Translations under genes and position numbers: made by a program
Assembly (NCBI GenBank): GCA_050949055.1
Contig: JBMNFA010000002.1
Coordinates: 246,565 to 310,564, forward strand
Origin: JAEZJZ01 sp050949055
Lineage (GTDB): Bacteria; Bacillota; UBA994; UBA5500
Length of the DNA stretch: 64,000 nt
Direction: 5' to 3'
Notes under the pieces: generated by a model
The model's input: the letters and a program-made list of their open reading frames with translations, nothing else
Databases searched by the model: none
What the model was told of the DNA's origin: nothing
Shown here: positions 44,072 to 51,470 of the stretch, in pieces
Layout of the letters: every line of letters starts with the position of its first letter
How positions within the stretch are numbered: position 1 is the first letter of the stretch

Positions 44072-45061
44072 ATGATTTGGCCGCCCGATTGGCAGCTGCT
44101 GCTGACCATTTTTCAGAGCGTGCTGCTGGAAGCATTCCCGTTTGTGCTGGTGGGAGTATTAGTTTCGGCATTAATAGAAGTGTTTGTGGACCAGGATATC
44201 ATCCATAGAATGTTGCCCAAGAACCGCTTGGTCAGTATGGTCGCGGCCTGTCTGCTGGGCTTACTTTTTCCACTGTGTGAATGTGGCATAGTACCGGTTG
44301 TGCGTCGCCTGGTGAACAAGGGGGTACCAATATCCGCCGGCATCGCCTTCATGCTGGCTGCACCGATCATCAACCCGGTGGTGATCGCTTCTACTGCCAT
44401 GGCCTTTGCCCACCAACCCACCATGATTCTGCACCGGATACTGGGCGGCTTCCTGGTAGCCCTGACCATAGGCTTGACTTTGGAGGCAGTATTCGGAGGG
44501 CGCAAAGCGCAGCAACTGTTGCTGCAGCAAACCCATGGGAGTGACTGCGAGCACCGCGACCACGGTTCTGGCCATCAGCATGATCACCACCATCACCCCG
44601 GGCATGACCACGATCACGAACATAAACACCACAGCGGTGGGGGAGGGTTGCTGCAAAAAGGGAGTTTTGTGTTATCCCATGCCTGCGACGAATTCTTTTC
44701 CACCGGCAAGTTCCTCATCTTAGGTGCCTTTCTGGCGGCGTTGCTACAGAGTGTGCTTTCCCATCGGGTGCTGGATACTCTGGGGCAGCATCCCCTGGCG
44801 TCACGCTTCTCTATGATGGGCCTGGCCTATGGACTATCCCTCTGTTCCGAGGCCGACGCCTTTGTGGCCAGCACTTTTGCCCATAGCTTCCTGCCTGGAG
44901 CCGTGCTTGCCTTTCTGTTGCTGGGTCCGATGATCGATATTAAGAACACCCTGATGTTGCTGGGCAACTTCCGCACCCGTTTTGTGCTGCTGCTGATTCC
45001 ACTGATTATTGCGGTCGTCACCGCCTACAGCTACCTGATGGGTATCATCCTGCCGATTTAG
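44072..45061 (+). CDS. Permease of the YcgR/DUF318 (UPF0718) family with a histidine-rich loop
   Basis: A 329-residue membrane protein with about eight helices and both family motifs: GLLFPLCECGIVPVVRRLVNKGVPISAGIAFMLAAPIINPVVIAST and LSLCSEADAFVASTF. Between the two halves lies a loop very rich in His and Asp (HRDHGSGHQHDHHHHPGHDH and further), a likely metal-binding stretch. Together with the CEC motif this suggests handling of a soft or transition metal. The ATG at 44072 follows AGGAGGTG. It forms a cluster with the flanking fused permease and TIGR03943 protein. Confidence 0.85.
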   Translation: MIWPPDWQLLLTIFQSVLLEAFPFVLVGVLVSALIEVFVDQDIIHRMLPKNRLVSMVAACLLGLLFPLCECGIVPVVRRLVNKGVPISAGIAFMLAAPIINPVVIASTAMAFAHQPTMILHRILGGFLVALTIGLTLEAVFGGRKAQQLLLQQTHGSDCEHRDHGSGHQHDHHHHPGHDHDHEHKHHSGGGGLLQKGSFVLSHACDEFFSTGKFLILGAFLAALLQSVLSHRVLDTLGQHPLASRFSMMGLAYGLSLCSEADAFVASTFAHSFLPGAVLAFLLLGPMIDIKNTLMLLGNFRTRFVLLLIPLIIAVVTAYSYLMGIILPI

Positions 45062-45086
45062 CCATAGCGAGGAGGGATTAGCGAAA

Positions 45087-45860
45087 GTGAGTAAGCTAGA
45101 GCGTGCTTTGAGCGAGGAGGTCCCCCTGCGGTTGGTCATATTGGCGGGGTGGTCATATTGGCTATACCAGCTGGCAGCTGGCGGCAACTTGCGCTACTAC
45201 GTGCATCCCCGCTTCGGCACACCTGTCTTGTTGGCCGCCCTGTGCTTGGCGCTGTTGGCCTTGCACCAGTTGGCCACCCTAATGGGGTTCCGCTGGCAGG
45301 GATGGCAGCTGATGCCGCGGGCTAAGGTGATCTCCTACATCATAGTCATCCTCCCCTTATGTTGCGGCCTGCTGCTGCCAGCCACCAGCCTGGACGGCCG
45401 GTTAGCGGAGCAGAGGGGTAACCTTACCTCGCACCTCCATGCTGAGGATGACGAGCGGGCGGTGGGGGAGTTGGAGGCGTTGCTGGTCAGCAGCAGCGAG
45501 CAGGAGCGCATCTCGGCCCAGCAGTTTCGCCACTTGGCCACCTTGCTCTGGAGCAGGCCCCAAGGGGTGATTGGTCGGTCGGTGCAGCTGACAGGCTTTG
45601 TCTACTACAACGAGGGACTGCTGCCTGGACAGTTCATGCTGGGTCGCTATCAGATCTCTTGCTGCACCGCCGATGCCGTGGTGGTTAGCTGCCTTTGTCA
45701 CTGCCCAGCGGGCGACAAGCCTCCGGCGAGCGGCTGGGTTACTGTCAGCGGCACGCTCGGGATGGGGGAGTATCAGGCGCAGCCCGTGGGGGTGATAGCG
45801 GTGAGCGACCTGCTTGCCGTTGACGAACCGCAGGACCCATATATCTACGTGGGGGGATAG
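45087..45860 (+). CDS. TIGR03943 / YcgQ-like membrane protein
   Basis: Two or three N-terminal membrane helices precede an external soluble domain ending QDPYIYV. The domain contains RSVQLTGFVYYNEGLLPGQFMLGRYQISCCTADAVVVSCLCHCPAG, and the CC and CLCHC cysteines may bind metal. This matches YcgQ proteins, the regular partner of YcgR permeases. The GTG start has GGAGGG about 10 bases before it and lies 25 bases after the permease stop, so the genes are co-transcribed. A terminator follows at 45872. Confidence 0.83.
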   Translation: MSKLERALSEEVPLRLVILAGWSYWLYQLAAGGNLRYYVHPRFGTPVLLAALCLALLALHQLATLMGFRWQGWQLMPRAKVISYIIVILPLCCGLLLPATSLDGRLAEQRGNLTSHLHAEDDERAVGELEALLVSSSEQERISAQQFRHLATLLWSRPQGVIGRSVQLTGFVYYNEGLLPGQFMLGRYQISCCTADAVVVSCLCHCPAGDKPPASGWVTVSGTLGMGEYQAQPVGVIAVSDLLAVDEPQDPYIYVGG

Positions 45861-45871
45861 ACAAATATAAC

Positions 45872-45920
45872 GAAGCACGGCAGTCAGGCCGAGCAGCCCG
45901 GTTGCCGTGCTTCTTCCTTC
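45872..45920 (+). terminator. Terminator of the permease cluster
   Basis: GAAGCACGGCA (45872-45882) and TGCCGTGCTTC (45903-45913) form an 11-bp stem with an inner stem, then TTCCTTC. The remaining bases to 46099 show no gene. Confidence 0.8.
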
Positions 45921-46099
45921 AAAGCTCCATTTCGGGACTTACGTTGTCACTCCCAGTACTGCCACAAGCTCAGTAGAGACTCCGCGGGGAACCTAATTCC
46001 TTTGCTGGCGCTCAGGGTCTCCCAACCCAGGCTTCGCTGGTGGTGGCTACTTCCGCATCGTGGCAGTCTCGATCCGGCCTGCAGCGAGGACAACCCCCT

Positions 46100-46963
46100 C
46101 TATCTCTTCCTAACGGGAACCCAGACTTCGCTGTAGGCGTAATCCTTCTTCTCGGTGTCCATCTTGGTGAAGCAGAAGCTAGGGACATCGATCACCTCGT
46201 AATCCGAAGAAGGCAGCCATTCGGAATACACCCTGGCCATCGTGTTCTGCAGCGTATAAGGGAATGGCCCTTCATTGGGGAATACCGCCCAGGTGCCCGC
46301 CGCCACCGACACCTTGTCCAACGTATCGCTTACCTGCTCCTCTGTGGTCAGGACGCCGATCAAATGGGTCAGCTCGCCTTCTTCCTTCATGAACTTGGCG
46401 TCTGCATCATAGGAGGCGTTGACCACCTCATACGGCTCGATGTTCTGCAGCGCATGCATGGCCGCCCGTTGCTCAGCTGTGATGCTTTGGGCTAGCTTCA
46501 CAATCTCTTGGTTCACGCCCTCAAATTGCATCGGCACCCGCCTGCTCACACCCACCAAATTGAACGACGGCTTCTCCACGATCCTGAATTCCATGGGAAT
46601 TCCTCCTTTTACTGAAATCACGAAAGAAAGTTTGGGAAACGACTTGCTCATCCCTGTTTTTCTGACCTCCGACGGCAGGATACCGCTCCACTGCTTGAAC
46701 GCCCGGGTAAAGCCATCCAGTGATTGGTAGCCGTACCTGCCAGCCACCTCCGTCACCGTTTGCCCCTGCAACAGATCGTTGCCGGCCTGGGATAGCCTTC
46801 TCTGCTTGATGTATTCGCTGAGCGTCATCCCGGAAAGGTAGAAGAACAGCTGCCGAAAGTGGTAGTCAGAGATCCCGGCATAGCTGGCGATCATCTCCAG
46901 AGACAGTTCATCCGTCAGGTTTCGCTCGATGTAATCGACCACATTGTTTAGCTGCTTGAGCAC
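46100..46963 (-). CDS. AraC-family regulator with a GyrI-like effector domain
   Basis: A 287-residue transcription factor. The two helix-turn-helix units of AraC proteins are at the N-terminus (LSLEMIASYAGISDYHFRQLFFYLSGMTLSEYIKQRRLS; VTEVAGRYGYQSLDGFTRAFKQWSGILPSEVRK). A C-terminal GyrI-like ligand-binding domain follows (EFRIVEKPSFNLVGVSRRVP...AGTWAVFPNEGPFP). This order is that of Rob/BltR-like activators that respond to hydrophobic compounds. The GTG start follows GGGAGGTGG. The target genes are not evident here. Confidence 0.9.
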   Translation of the reverse strand: MLKQLNNVVDYIERNLTDELSLEMIASYAGISDYHFRQLFFYLSGMTLSEYIKQRRLSQAGNDLLQGQTVTEVAGRYGYQSLDGFTRAFKQWSGILPSEVRKTGMSKSFPKLSFVISVKGGIPMEFRIVEKPSFNLVGVSRRVPMQFEGVNQEIVKLAQSITAEQRAAMHALQNIEPYEVVNASYDADAKFMKEEGELTHLIGVLTTEEQVSDTLDKVSVAAGTWAVFPNEGPFPYTLQNTMARVYSEWLPSSDYEVIDVPSFCFTKMDTEKKDYAYSEVWVPVRKR

Positions 46964-47291
46964 TGCTAGCCACCTCCCTGCAACTGATAATACCAGAGCC
47001 GCAAGAACGGTGCTCGACAGTTGTCAGATGAGAATTGTCGGATTTGAAAAGTTGTACCCCATCTTAGCGAAGCATTACTTTCACAGTCGATGCATGATGA
47101 TCAAGTCGAGGCGCGCAGAAGAAGGCCGCACATTCTCGAAGACGGTGTGGGTTTTGCCATGCTAACGCCGAAATTGAACTGAAGAACCAGAGCAGAAACT
47201 ACTTTTTTCTTTATGTCACCTCAATGCAAAGGTTTCCAGTCGCTTATGGCGAAACATGTAGTTAAATGCCAACCGTTAGGAGGAATAGGCG
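46964..47291. other. Divergent intergenic region, no gene seen
   Basis: It must contain the promoters of the AraC-type gene and of the WYL regulator gene. I see an imperfect dyad (CGACAGTT...AATTGTCG, near 47014-47040) but no clear promoter boxes and no coding region. Confidence 0.5.
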
Positions 47292-48254
47292 ATGAATGGG
47301 CGGGCTGCGTTGGCAAGAATCTACCATATTCATCGGGAAGTGAGCTCGGGGCGGTATCCCAATGTCCCCACTTTGATGGAACACCTGGAGTGTAGCGAGA
47401 GTACCATCAGACGAGACCTAGATGCCATGCGAGACCGCTTGGGTGCACCCCTTGTCTATGATCGGCGTCGTCGAGGATATCGTTATGAGCATGACTACCG
47501 ACTGCCTGCAGTTGACCTGGCAATGGACGAGCTGGAGGCCATCTGGGTGGCTCGCCAGTGGCTGAGACAGACAAAGGGCACGCCATACGAACCAGCGATG
47601 CAGAGGGCGTGGGACAAGCTGGCTGCTCTCTTTGGGCTTGACCACAACACTCTCGAGCAGTGGTCGGTGGTCAATATCGCTGCCGAGCCGTTGCGGGGGA
47701 GTCCACAGGTGCTGCAACGAAACTATCGCTGCCTGGAGTCAGCTGCGCAGAACCATCAAGTTGTCCGCATTCGCTATTATTCGCCTCGAAGCAATGAACA
47801 GACCGTGAGAACAGTGGAGCCAATTGGTCTGCAGATCACCAGCGGTGCTTGTTACTGCATCGCCTTTTGCAGACTTCGAAACGAGTATCGCTCCTTCGCT
47901 GTAGACAGGATTCTGGAGATTGAGCTGACGGGTGAGACATTTGTACCCTCTGAGGGATTCAGTTTGCAGGCCTATCTGGAAGGTTCTCTGGGGGTGATGC
48001 GAGGAGAGCTGATAGATATTGAGCTCTGGGTGACTGAGGAACAGGCCCGTTACCTGGACGAGCAGCCAAAGCATCCCAGCCAAAGGCGATTGCGCGAAGA
48101 ACATAACGGAGTTGTTTATGGGTTTCGACTGGCTGACAATCTGGAAACCCTTCGCTGGGTGTTATCGTTAGGCGCTGTAGCCACCGTGCTCAGCCCAGAG
48201 GAGTATGCTTGCCGCGTGTGCCAGGAACTGACGTCTGCGCTGGCAAATTATTAG
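47292..48254 (+). CDS. WYL-domain transcriptional regulator next to the CRISPR-Cas locus
   Basis: A 320-residue regulator with an N-terminal winged helix (ALARIYHIHREVSSGRYPNVPTLMEHLECSESTIRRDLDAMRDRLGAPLVYDRRRRGYRY). A WYL domain follows (VVRIRYYSPRSNEQTVRTVEPIGLQITSGACYCIAFCRLRNEYRSFAVDRILEIELTGETF) with a C-terminal WCX-like extension. WYL proteins are frequent beside CRISPR-Cas operons and are thought to sense nucleic acids or nucleotides. AGGAGG precedes the ATG. It lies 388 bases before cas3 in the same direction; a role in controlling cas genes is inference from position. Confidence 0.88.
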   Translation: MNGRAALARIYHIHREVSSGRYPNVPTLMEHLECSESTIRRDLDAMRDRLGAPLVYDRRRRGYRYEHDYRLPAVDLAMDELEAIWVARQWLRQTKGTPYEPAMQRAWDKLAALFGLDHNTLEQWSVVNIAAEPLRGSPQVLQRNYRCLESAAQNHQVVRIRYYSPRSNEQTVRTVEPIGLQITSGACYCIAFCRLRNEYRSFAVDRILEIELTGETFVPSEGFSLQAYLEGSLGVMRGELIDIELWVTEEQARYLDEQPKHPSQRRLREEHNGVVYGFRLADNLETLRWVLSLGAVATVLSPEEYACRVCQELTSALANY

Positions 48255-48380
48255 GAATTTTCTCACCCGTTCACTATATGACAGGGTGCTTGTTCTATCA
48301 TGGACTCAGATGCTCGTTTGGCAAATATGTGTAGGAACGTTCGCCTAGCCGATATCCTTCTAAACCCCGAAAGATAGGAA

Positions 48381-48494
48381 AGCTGGGTGTTGTACCCAGC
48401 TCGAAAGACGGCGGTGTGCAAATCCAGATGGTGCTAGTCATCCACGCCTTCTTGCACACCTTAATAAAACTGTTTCAATCCACGCTTGCGCGAC
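48381..48494 (-). ncRNA. Candidate CRISPR-like regulatory RNA (CreR type) targeting the cas3 promoter
   Basis: Read on the minus strand, 48494-48472 is a shortened type I-C repeat of 23 nt. It keeps the 3' end GCGTGGATTGAAAC, and its central stem is reduced to CGC-GCAA-GCG. The next bases act as a spacer: AGTTTTATTAAGGTGTGCA (48471-48453). The cas3 promoter on the same strand, 48601-48583, reads AGTTTAAGTAATGTGTGAA: 15 of 19 identical, with mismatches at 6, 8, 12 and 18. Every sixth base of a type I crRNA is unpaired, so only position 8 is a real mismatch. The three bases 5' of the target are TTT, near the type I-C PAM TTC. A hairpin AGCTGGGT-ACAAC-ACCCAGCT (48401-48381) followed by TTCCTATCTTTC may end the RNA. 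Confidence 0.72.
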
Positions 48495-48500
48495 ATGAAC

Positions 48501-48509
48501 AGTATAGCA
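48501..48509 (-). promoter_or_regulatory. Extended -10 promoter of the candidate regulatory RNA
   Basis: On the minus strand the sequence is TGCTATACT, an extended -10 (TGn plus TATACT). Seven bases downstream begins the shortened repeat, so transcription would start at its first base. A good -35 is not seen, which the extended -10 can compensate. Confidence 0.6.
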
Positions 48510-48572
48510 CATAACTGCTCTACTTATGCCTGCCAGTATCTTTAAACATGCGGTAATTCTGCCGAAGCTCTA

Positions 48573-48604
48573 TTGACAATGCTTCACACATTACTTAAAC
48601 TAAA
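48573..48604 (+). promoter_or_regulatory. cas operon promoter, overlapped by the putative CRISPR-like RNA target
   Basis: TTGACA (48573-48578) and TAAACT (48596-48601) are 17 bases apart, giving a start near 48608 and a short leader before cas3. The minus-strand target 48601-48583 covers the -10 box and most of the spacer, so Cascade bound there would exclude RNA polymerase. Confidence 0.75.
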
Positions 48605-48642
48605 TCCGAGCCATATTACGTCAAGTTGGGAGGTGATATTGT

Positions 48643-50784
48643 TTGCCGTATTATGGACGCTGCAAAGAAGGCTGTAAGAAAGAAGAGTGGCAGCTATTGA
48701 AGAGCCATCTGCTGAATGTTTCAGAGATGGCCGCGCGGTTTGCAGCTCCCTTTGGTTGGAGTGAAGCAGGGCGGGTTATCGGGTTGGCGCATGACATCGG
48801 CAAGTATAGCACGGAGTTTCAAGAGCGACTTGCAGATGACAGGGCAAAGGTCGACCACTCTACGGCTGGGGGACAAATAGTAGTCAACACTTACCCACGG
48901 AGTATTGGGCAGCTACTTGCCTACCAGATTCTAGGACACCATAGTTCGCTACCCAATTGTGGAAGTTCTAATGGAGAGGATAGCTGCTTGCTACGTCGTC
49001 TGGCCAAATCGGTACCTGATTATGACGCGTTCCGTAAGGAAATACAGTTGCCTAGCAGTATCGGACTACCCTGGGGATTGATTGACCATCCTGAGTTTGC
49101 CTTCTTCTTTCTTATTCGCATGCTCTTCTCTTGCCTGGTGGATGCAGACAGATTGGACGCGGAGCGCTTCTGCGACCTGGACAAGTCGCTCTTACGCGGC
49201 ACATTTCCATCTCTTAGCGCGCTACTTACCAGGCTGCAGGACTATATGGCCAGGTTTACTTCTGCAGCCAAAGACACCCCGGTTAACCGCGAAAGAGCAC
49301 ATGTCTTGAAATGCTGTCGGGAAGCATCGCAGTTGCCACAAGGGATCTTCACACTCACCGTGCCAACCGGAGGGGGAAAGACCCTATCATCTTTGGAGTT
49401 CGCCATGCGACATGCCATCAAGCATCGACTGAAACGTGTAATTTACGTAATACCATTCACATCGATCATCGACCAGACCGCCAAGAAGTTTCGCGAGGTT
49501 CTTGGCGCTGATGCAGTTTTGGAACATCACAGCAATTATGCCTTTGGTGATGAAGACCTGCCGCGATTTAGCTTGGCGTCAGAAAACTGGGATGCCCCGG
49601 TTATCGTAACGACAAACGTGCAGTTCTTTGAGTCGCTATATGCAGCACGTGCAACGCAATGTCGCAAGCTACACAATATTGCGGAGAGCGTACTTATTCT
49701 CGACGAGGCTCAGACTATCCCTGACGATGTGCTTCTGCCTTGTCTAGCAGCTCTGGAGGAATTGGTGCGCCACTATCGAGTGACTGCTGTGATGTGTACT
49801 GCAACGCAGCCGGCGCTCGATGGTCGCTGGCCGATGGGTTCAACGACGCGCGAGATTATTCCTGATTCCGAGCGGTTGTATCAGAGTCTCAGACGCGTGG
49901 TCGTAGAGTATGTGGGCGAGATGCCTGATTTCCTGATTGCAGAGCAAATGAAAGAAGAGAAGCACGCTTTGGCAATCGTTAACACCAGAAAGCATGCCGC
50001 TGCTCTCTACCGGCAGCTGGAATCGGACTCCAGGCACTTCCACCTCAGTGCACGTATGTACCCGGCCCACCGCGAAGAGAAGCTGGGTGAAATCAGGCGC
50101 TTGCTTGCCATGGGTGAGCCCTGTCGAGTAGTTTCAACTCAGTTGATGGAGGCAGGCGTTGACGTGGACTTCCCTGTAGTATGGAGGGCCGTGGCTGGCA
50201 TTGACGCAATTGCGCAGGCGGCCGGACGCTGTAACAGAGAGGGCAAGTTGACGAAAGGAAGAACCTTTGTTTTCGAGCCTGAATGCGGACTCCCGCGAGG
50301 CTGGTTTGAGCGCATGGCAAGTATTGGGAAGCGAGTGTTAGAGTTGATTGATGACCCTTTGTCCCCAGAGGCGGTTAAGCGCTTCTTTACCGAGCGCTTC
50401 ATTCTAGATACAGGTGGTCTAGATCGACACGGCATTCTAGGGGATGTACGTAACAAAGGGGGTGAGCTTGCGTTTCAGTTCAGAGAGATTGCCGACATGT
50501 TCCAGCTGATCGACGATTGCAGCCACTCGATTGTGATTCCATGCGACGACAACCGCGATATCTTGCGAGAAATCGAAACCAGTAAGTATCCAAACCTTTA
50601 TAGTCGCAAATTGCAGCGCTACACGGTAACCGTTCATCCTAGCGAGTTTGCAGAGTATTTGAATAGAGGATGGCTTCGTTCTTTACAGGATATGTATTAT
50701 GTGCTGGACTACGAACGTGGATATAGTTGCGAATTGGGACTGTTAACCGTAGATGACGAGGCGCAAGAGCCGCTGCTGGTCTAG
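48643..50784 (+). CDS. cas3: CRISPR-associated helicase/nuclease Cas3 (type I-C)
   Basis: Cas3 is recruited by target-bound Cascade and degrades the invading DNA. The N-terminal HD nuclease has H (LKSHLLNVSEMAARFA) and HD (GLAHDIGKYSTEF) motifs and a later H (LGHHSS). The helicase follows with Walker A PTGGGKT, DEAQ, CTATQPALD, and the late motifs STQLMEAGVDVDFPVVWR and QAAGRCNREG. The 713-residue length is normal for a fused HD-helicase Cas3. The start is TTG, behind GGGAGGTG. It is the first gene of the cas operon, 33 bases ahead of cas5c. Confidence 0.95.
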   Translation: MPYYGRCKEGCKKEEWQLLKSHLLNVSEMAARFAAPFGWSEAGRVIGLAHDIGKYSTEFQERLADDRAKVDHSTAGGQIVVNTYPRSIGQLLAYQILGHHSSLPNCGSSNGEDSCLLRRLAKSVPDYDAFRKEIQLPSSIGLPWGLIDHPEFAFFFLIRMLFSCLVDADRLDAERFCDLDKSLLRGTFPSLSALLTRLQDYMARFTSAAKDTPVNRERAHVLKCCREASQLPQGIFTLTVPTGGGKTLSSLEFAMRHAIKHRLKRVIYVIPFTSIIDQTAKKFREVLGADAVLEHHSNYAFGDEDLPRFSLASENWDAPVIVTTNVQFFESLYAARATQCRKLHNIAESVLILDEAQTIPDDVLLPCLAALEELVRHYRVTAVMCTATQPALDGRWPMGSTTREIIPDSERLYQSLRRVVVEYVGEMPDFLIAEQMKEEKHALAIVNTRKHAAALYRQLESDSRHFHLSARMYPAHREEKLGEIRRLLAMGEPCRVVSTQLMEAGVDVDFPVVWRAVAGIDAIAQAAGRCNREGKLTKGRTFVFEPECGLPRGWFERMASIGKRVLELIDDPLSPEAVKRFFTERFILDTGGLDRHGILGDVRNKGGELAFQFREIADMFQLIDDCSHSIVIPCDDNRDILREIETSKYPNLYSRKLQRYTVTVHPSEFAEYLNRGWLRSLQDMYYVLDYERGYSCELGLLTVDDEAQEPLLV

Positions 50785-50816
50785 CGAGAAGAGTAAGGAA
50801 AGGAGTGAGAAAGAAC

Positions 50817-51470
50817 ATGGGGTATGGCGTAAAGGTCCGGGTCTGGGGTGAACGTGCCTGCTACTCGAGGCCAGAGATGAAGGCAGAACGTGTTAGCTAT
50901 GACGTCCTCACCCCGTCTGCTGCCAGGGGTATTCTGGAGTCTATCTACTGGAAGCCAGCGATTGGTTGGGTAATTGACCGCATTCATGTATTACGAGAGA
51001 TCCAATTTGATAGTTTCCGGCGAAACGAGGTTTCCAGAAAGGTACCTGCGAGCACAGTGCGAGCAATGATGAAGAAGGGGAGCGGCAGTCTTTATCAACT
51101 AGTTGAGGATGACAGACAACAAAGAGCAACCTTGATGCTCCGTGATGTGGAGTACGTGATTGAAGCCCATTTTGAGATGACTGATCAGGCCGGAGAGACA
51201 GACACGCCGGAGAAGCACTACAACGTGGTAATGAGACGTTTGCGTAAAGGCCAATGCTTCCAGCAGCCCTATCTAGGCTGCCGTGAATTCCCGGCCAGTT
51301 TTGCACCGGTAGAACAAATACCTATATCACAACTCAAGGGTAAGCGTGATCTTGGGTGGATGCTATTGGACGTTGATTACCGGGACAATATGCAGCCGCA
51401 GTTTTTCCGCGCAGAATTGCTGGACGGTGTCTTGGAGGTGCCAGCACGTAAGAAGGGGGGTGAAGCATAG
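50817..51470 (+). CDS. cas5c: Cas5c, crRNA-processing Cascade subunit (type I-C)
   Basis: In type I-C, which lacks Cas6, Cas5c cuts the precursor crRNA at the base of the repeat hairpin and stays bound to the 5' handle. The 217-residue product shows the family sequence VKVRVWGERACYSRPEMKAERVSYDVLTPSAARGILESIYWKPAI and the C-terminal RDLGWMLLDVDY...FFRAELLDGVLEVP. I take the ATG at 50817; a GTG at 50805 touches the ribosome site. One base of its stop codon is shared with the start of cas8c, so translation is coupled. Confidence 0.95.
   Translation: MGYGVKVRVWGERACYSRPEMKAERVSYDVLTPSAARGILESIYWKPAIGWVIDRIHVLREIQFDSFRRNEVSRKVPASTVRAMMKKGSGSLYQLVEDDRQQRATLMLRDVEYVIEAHFEMTDQAGETDTPEKHYNVVMRRLRKGQCFQQPYLGCREFPASFAPVEQIPISQLKGKRDLGWMLLDVDYRDNMQPQFFRAELLDGVLEVPARKKGGEA

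Noticed and set aside
48361..48470. The structured region before cas3 as a known riboswitch or ribozyme
   Set aside because: I compared it by eye with the core motifs of the common riboswitch classes and the hammerhead; none fit. The CRISPR-like reading on the minus strand explains it better.
48255..48640. A CreT-like small toxin gene protected by the CRISPR-like RNA
   Set aside because: I found no small open frame with a ribosome site or rare-codon run in the interval; the target of the guide is the cas3 promoter itself.
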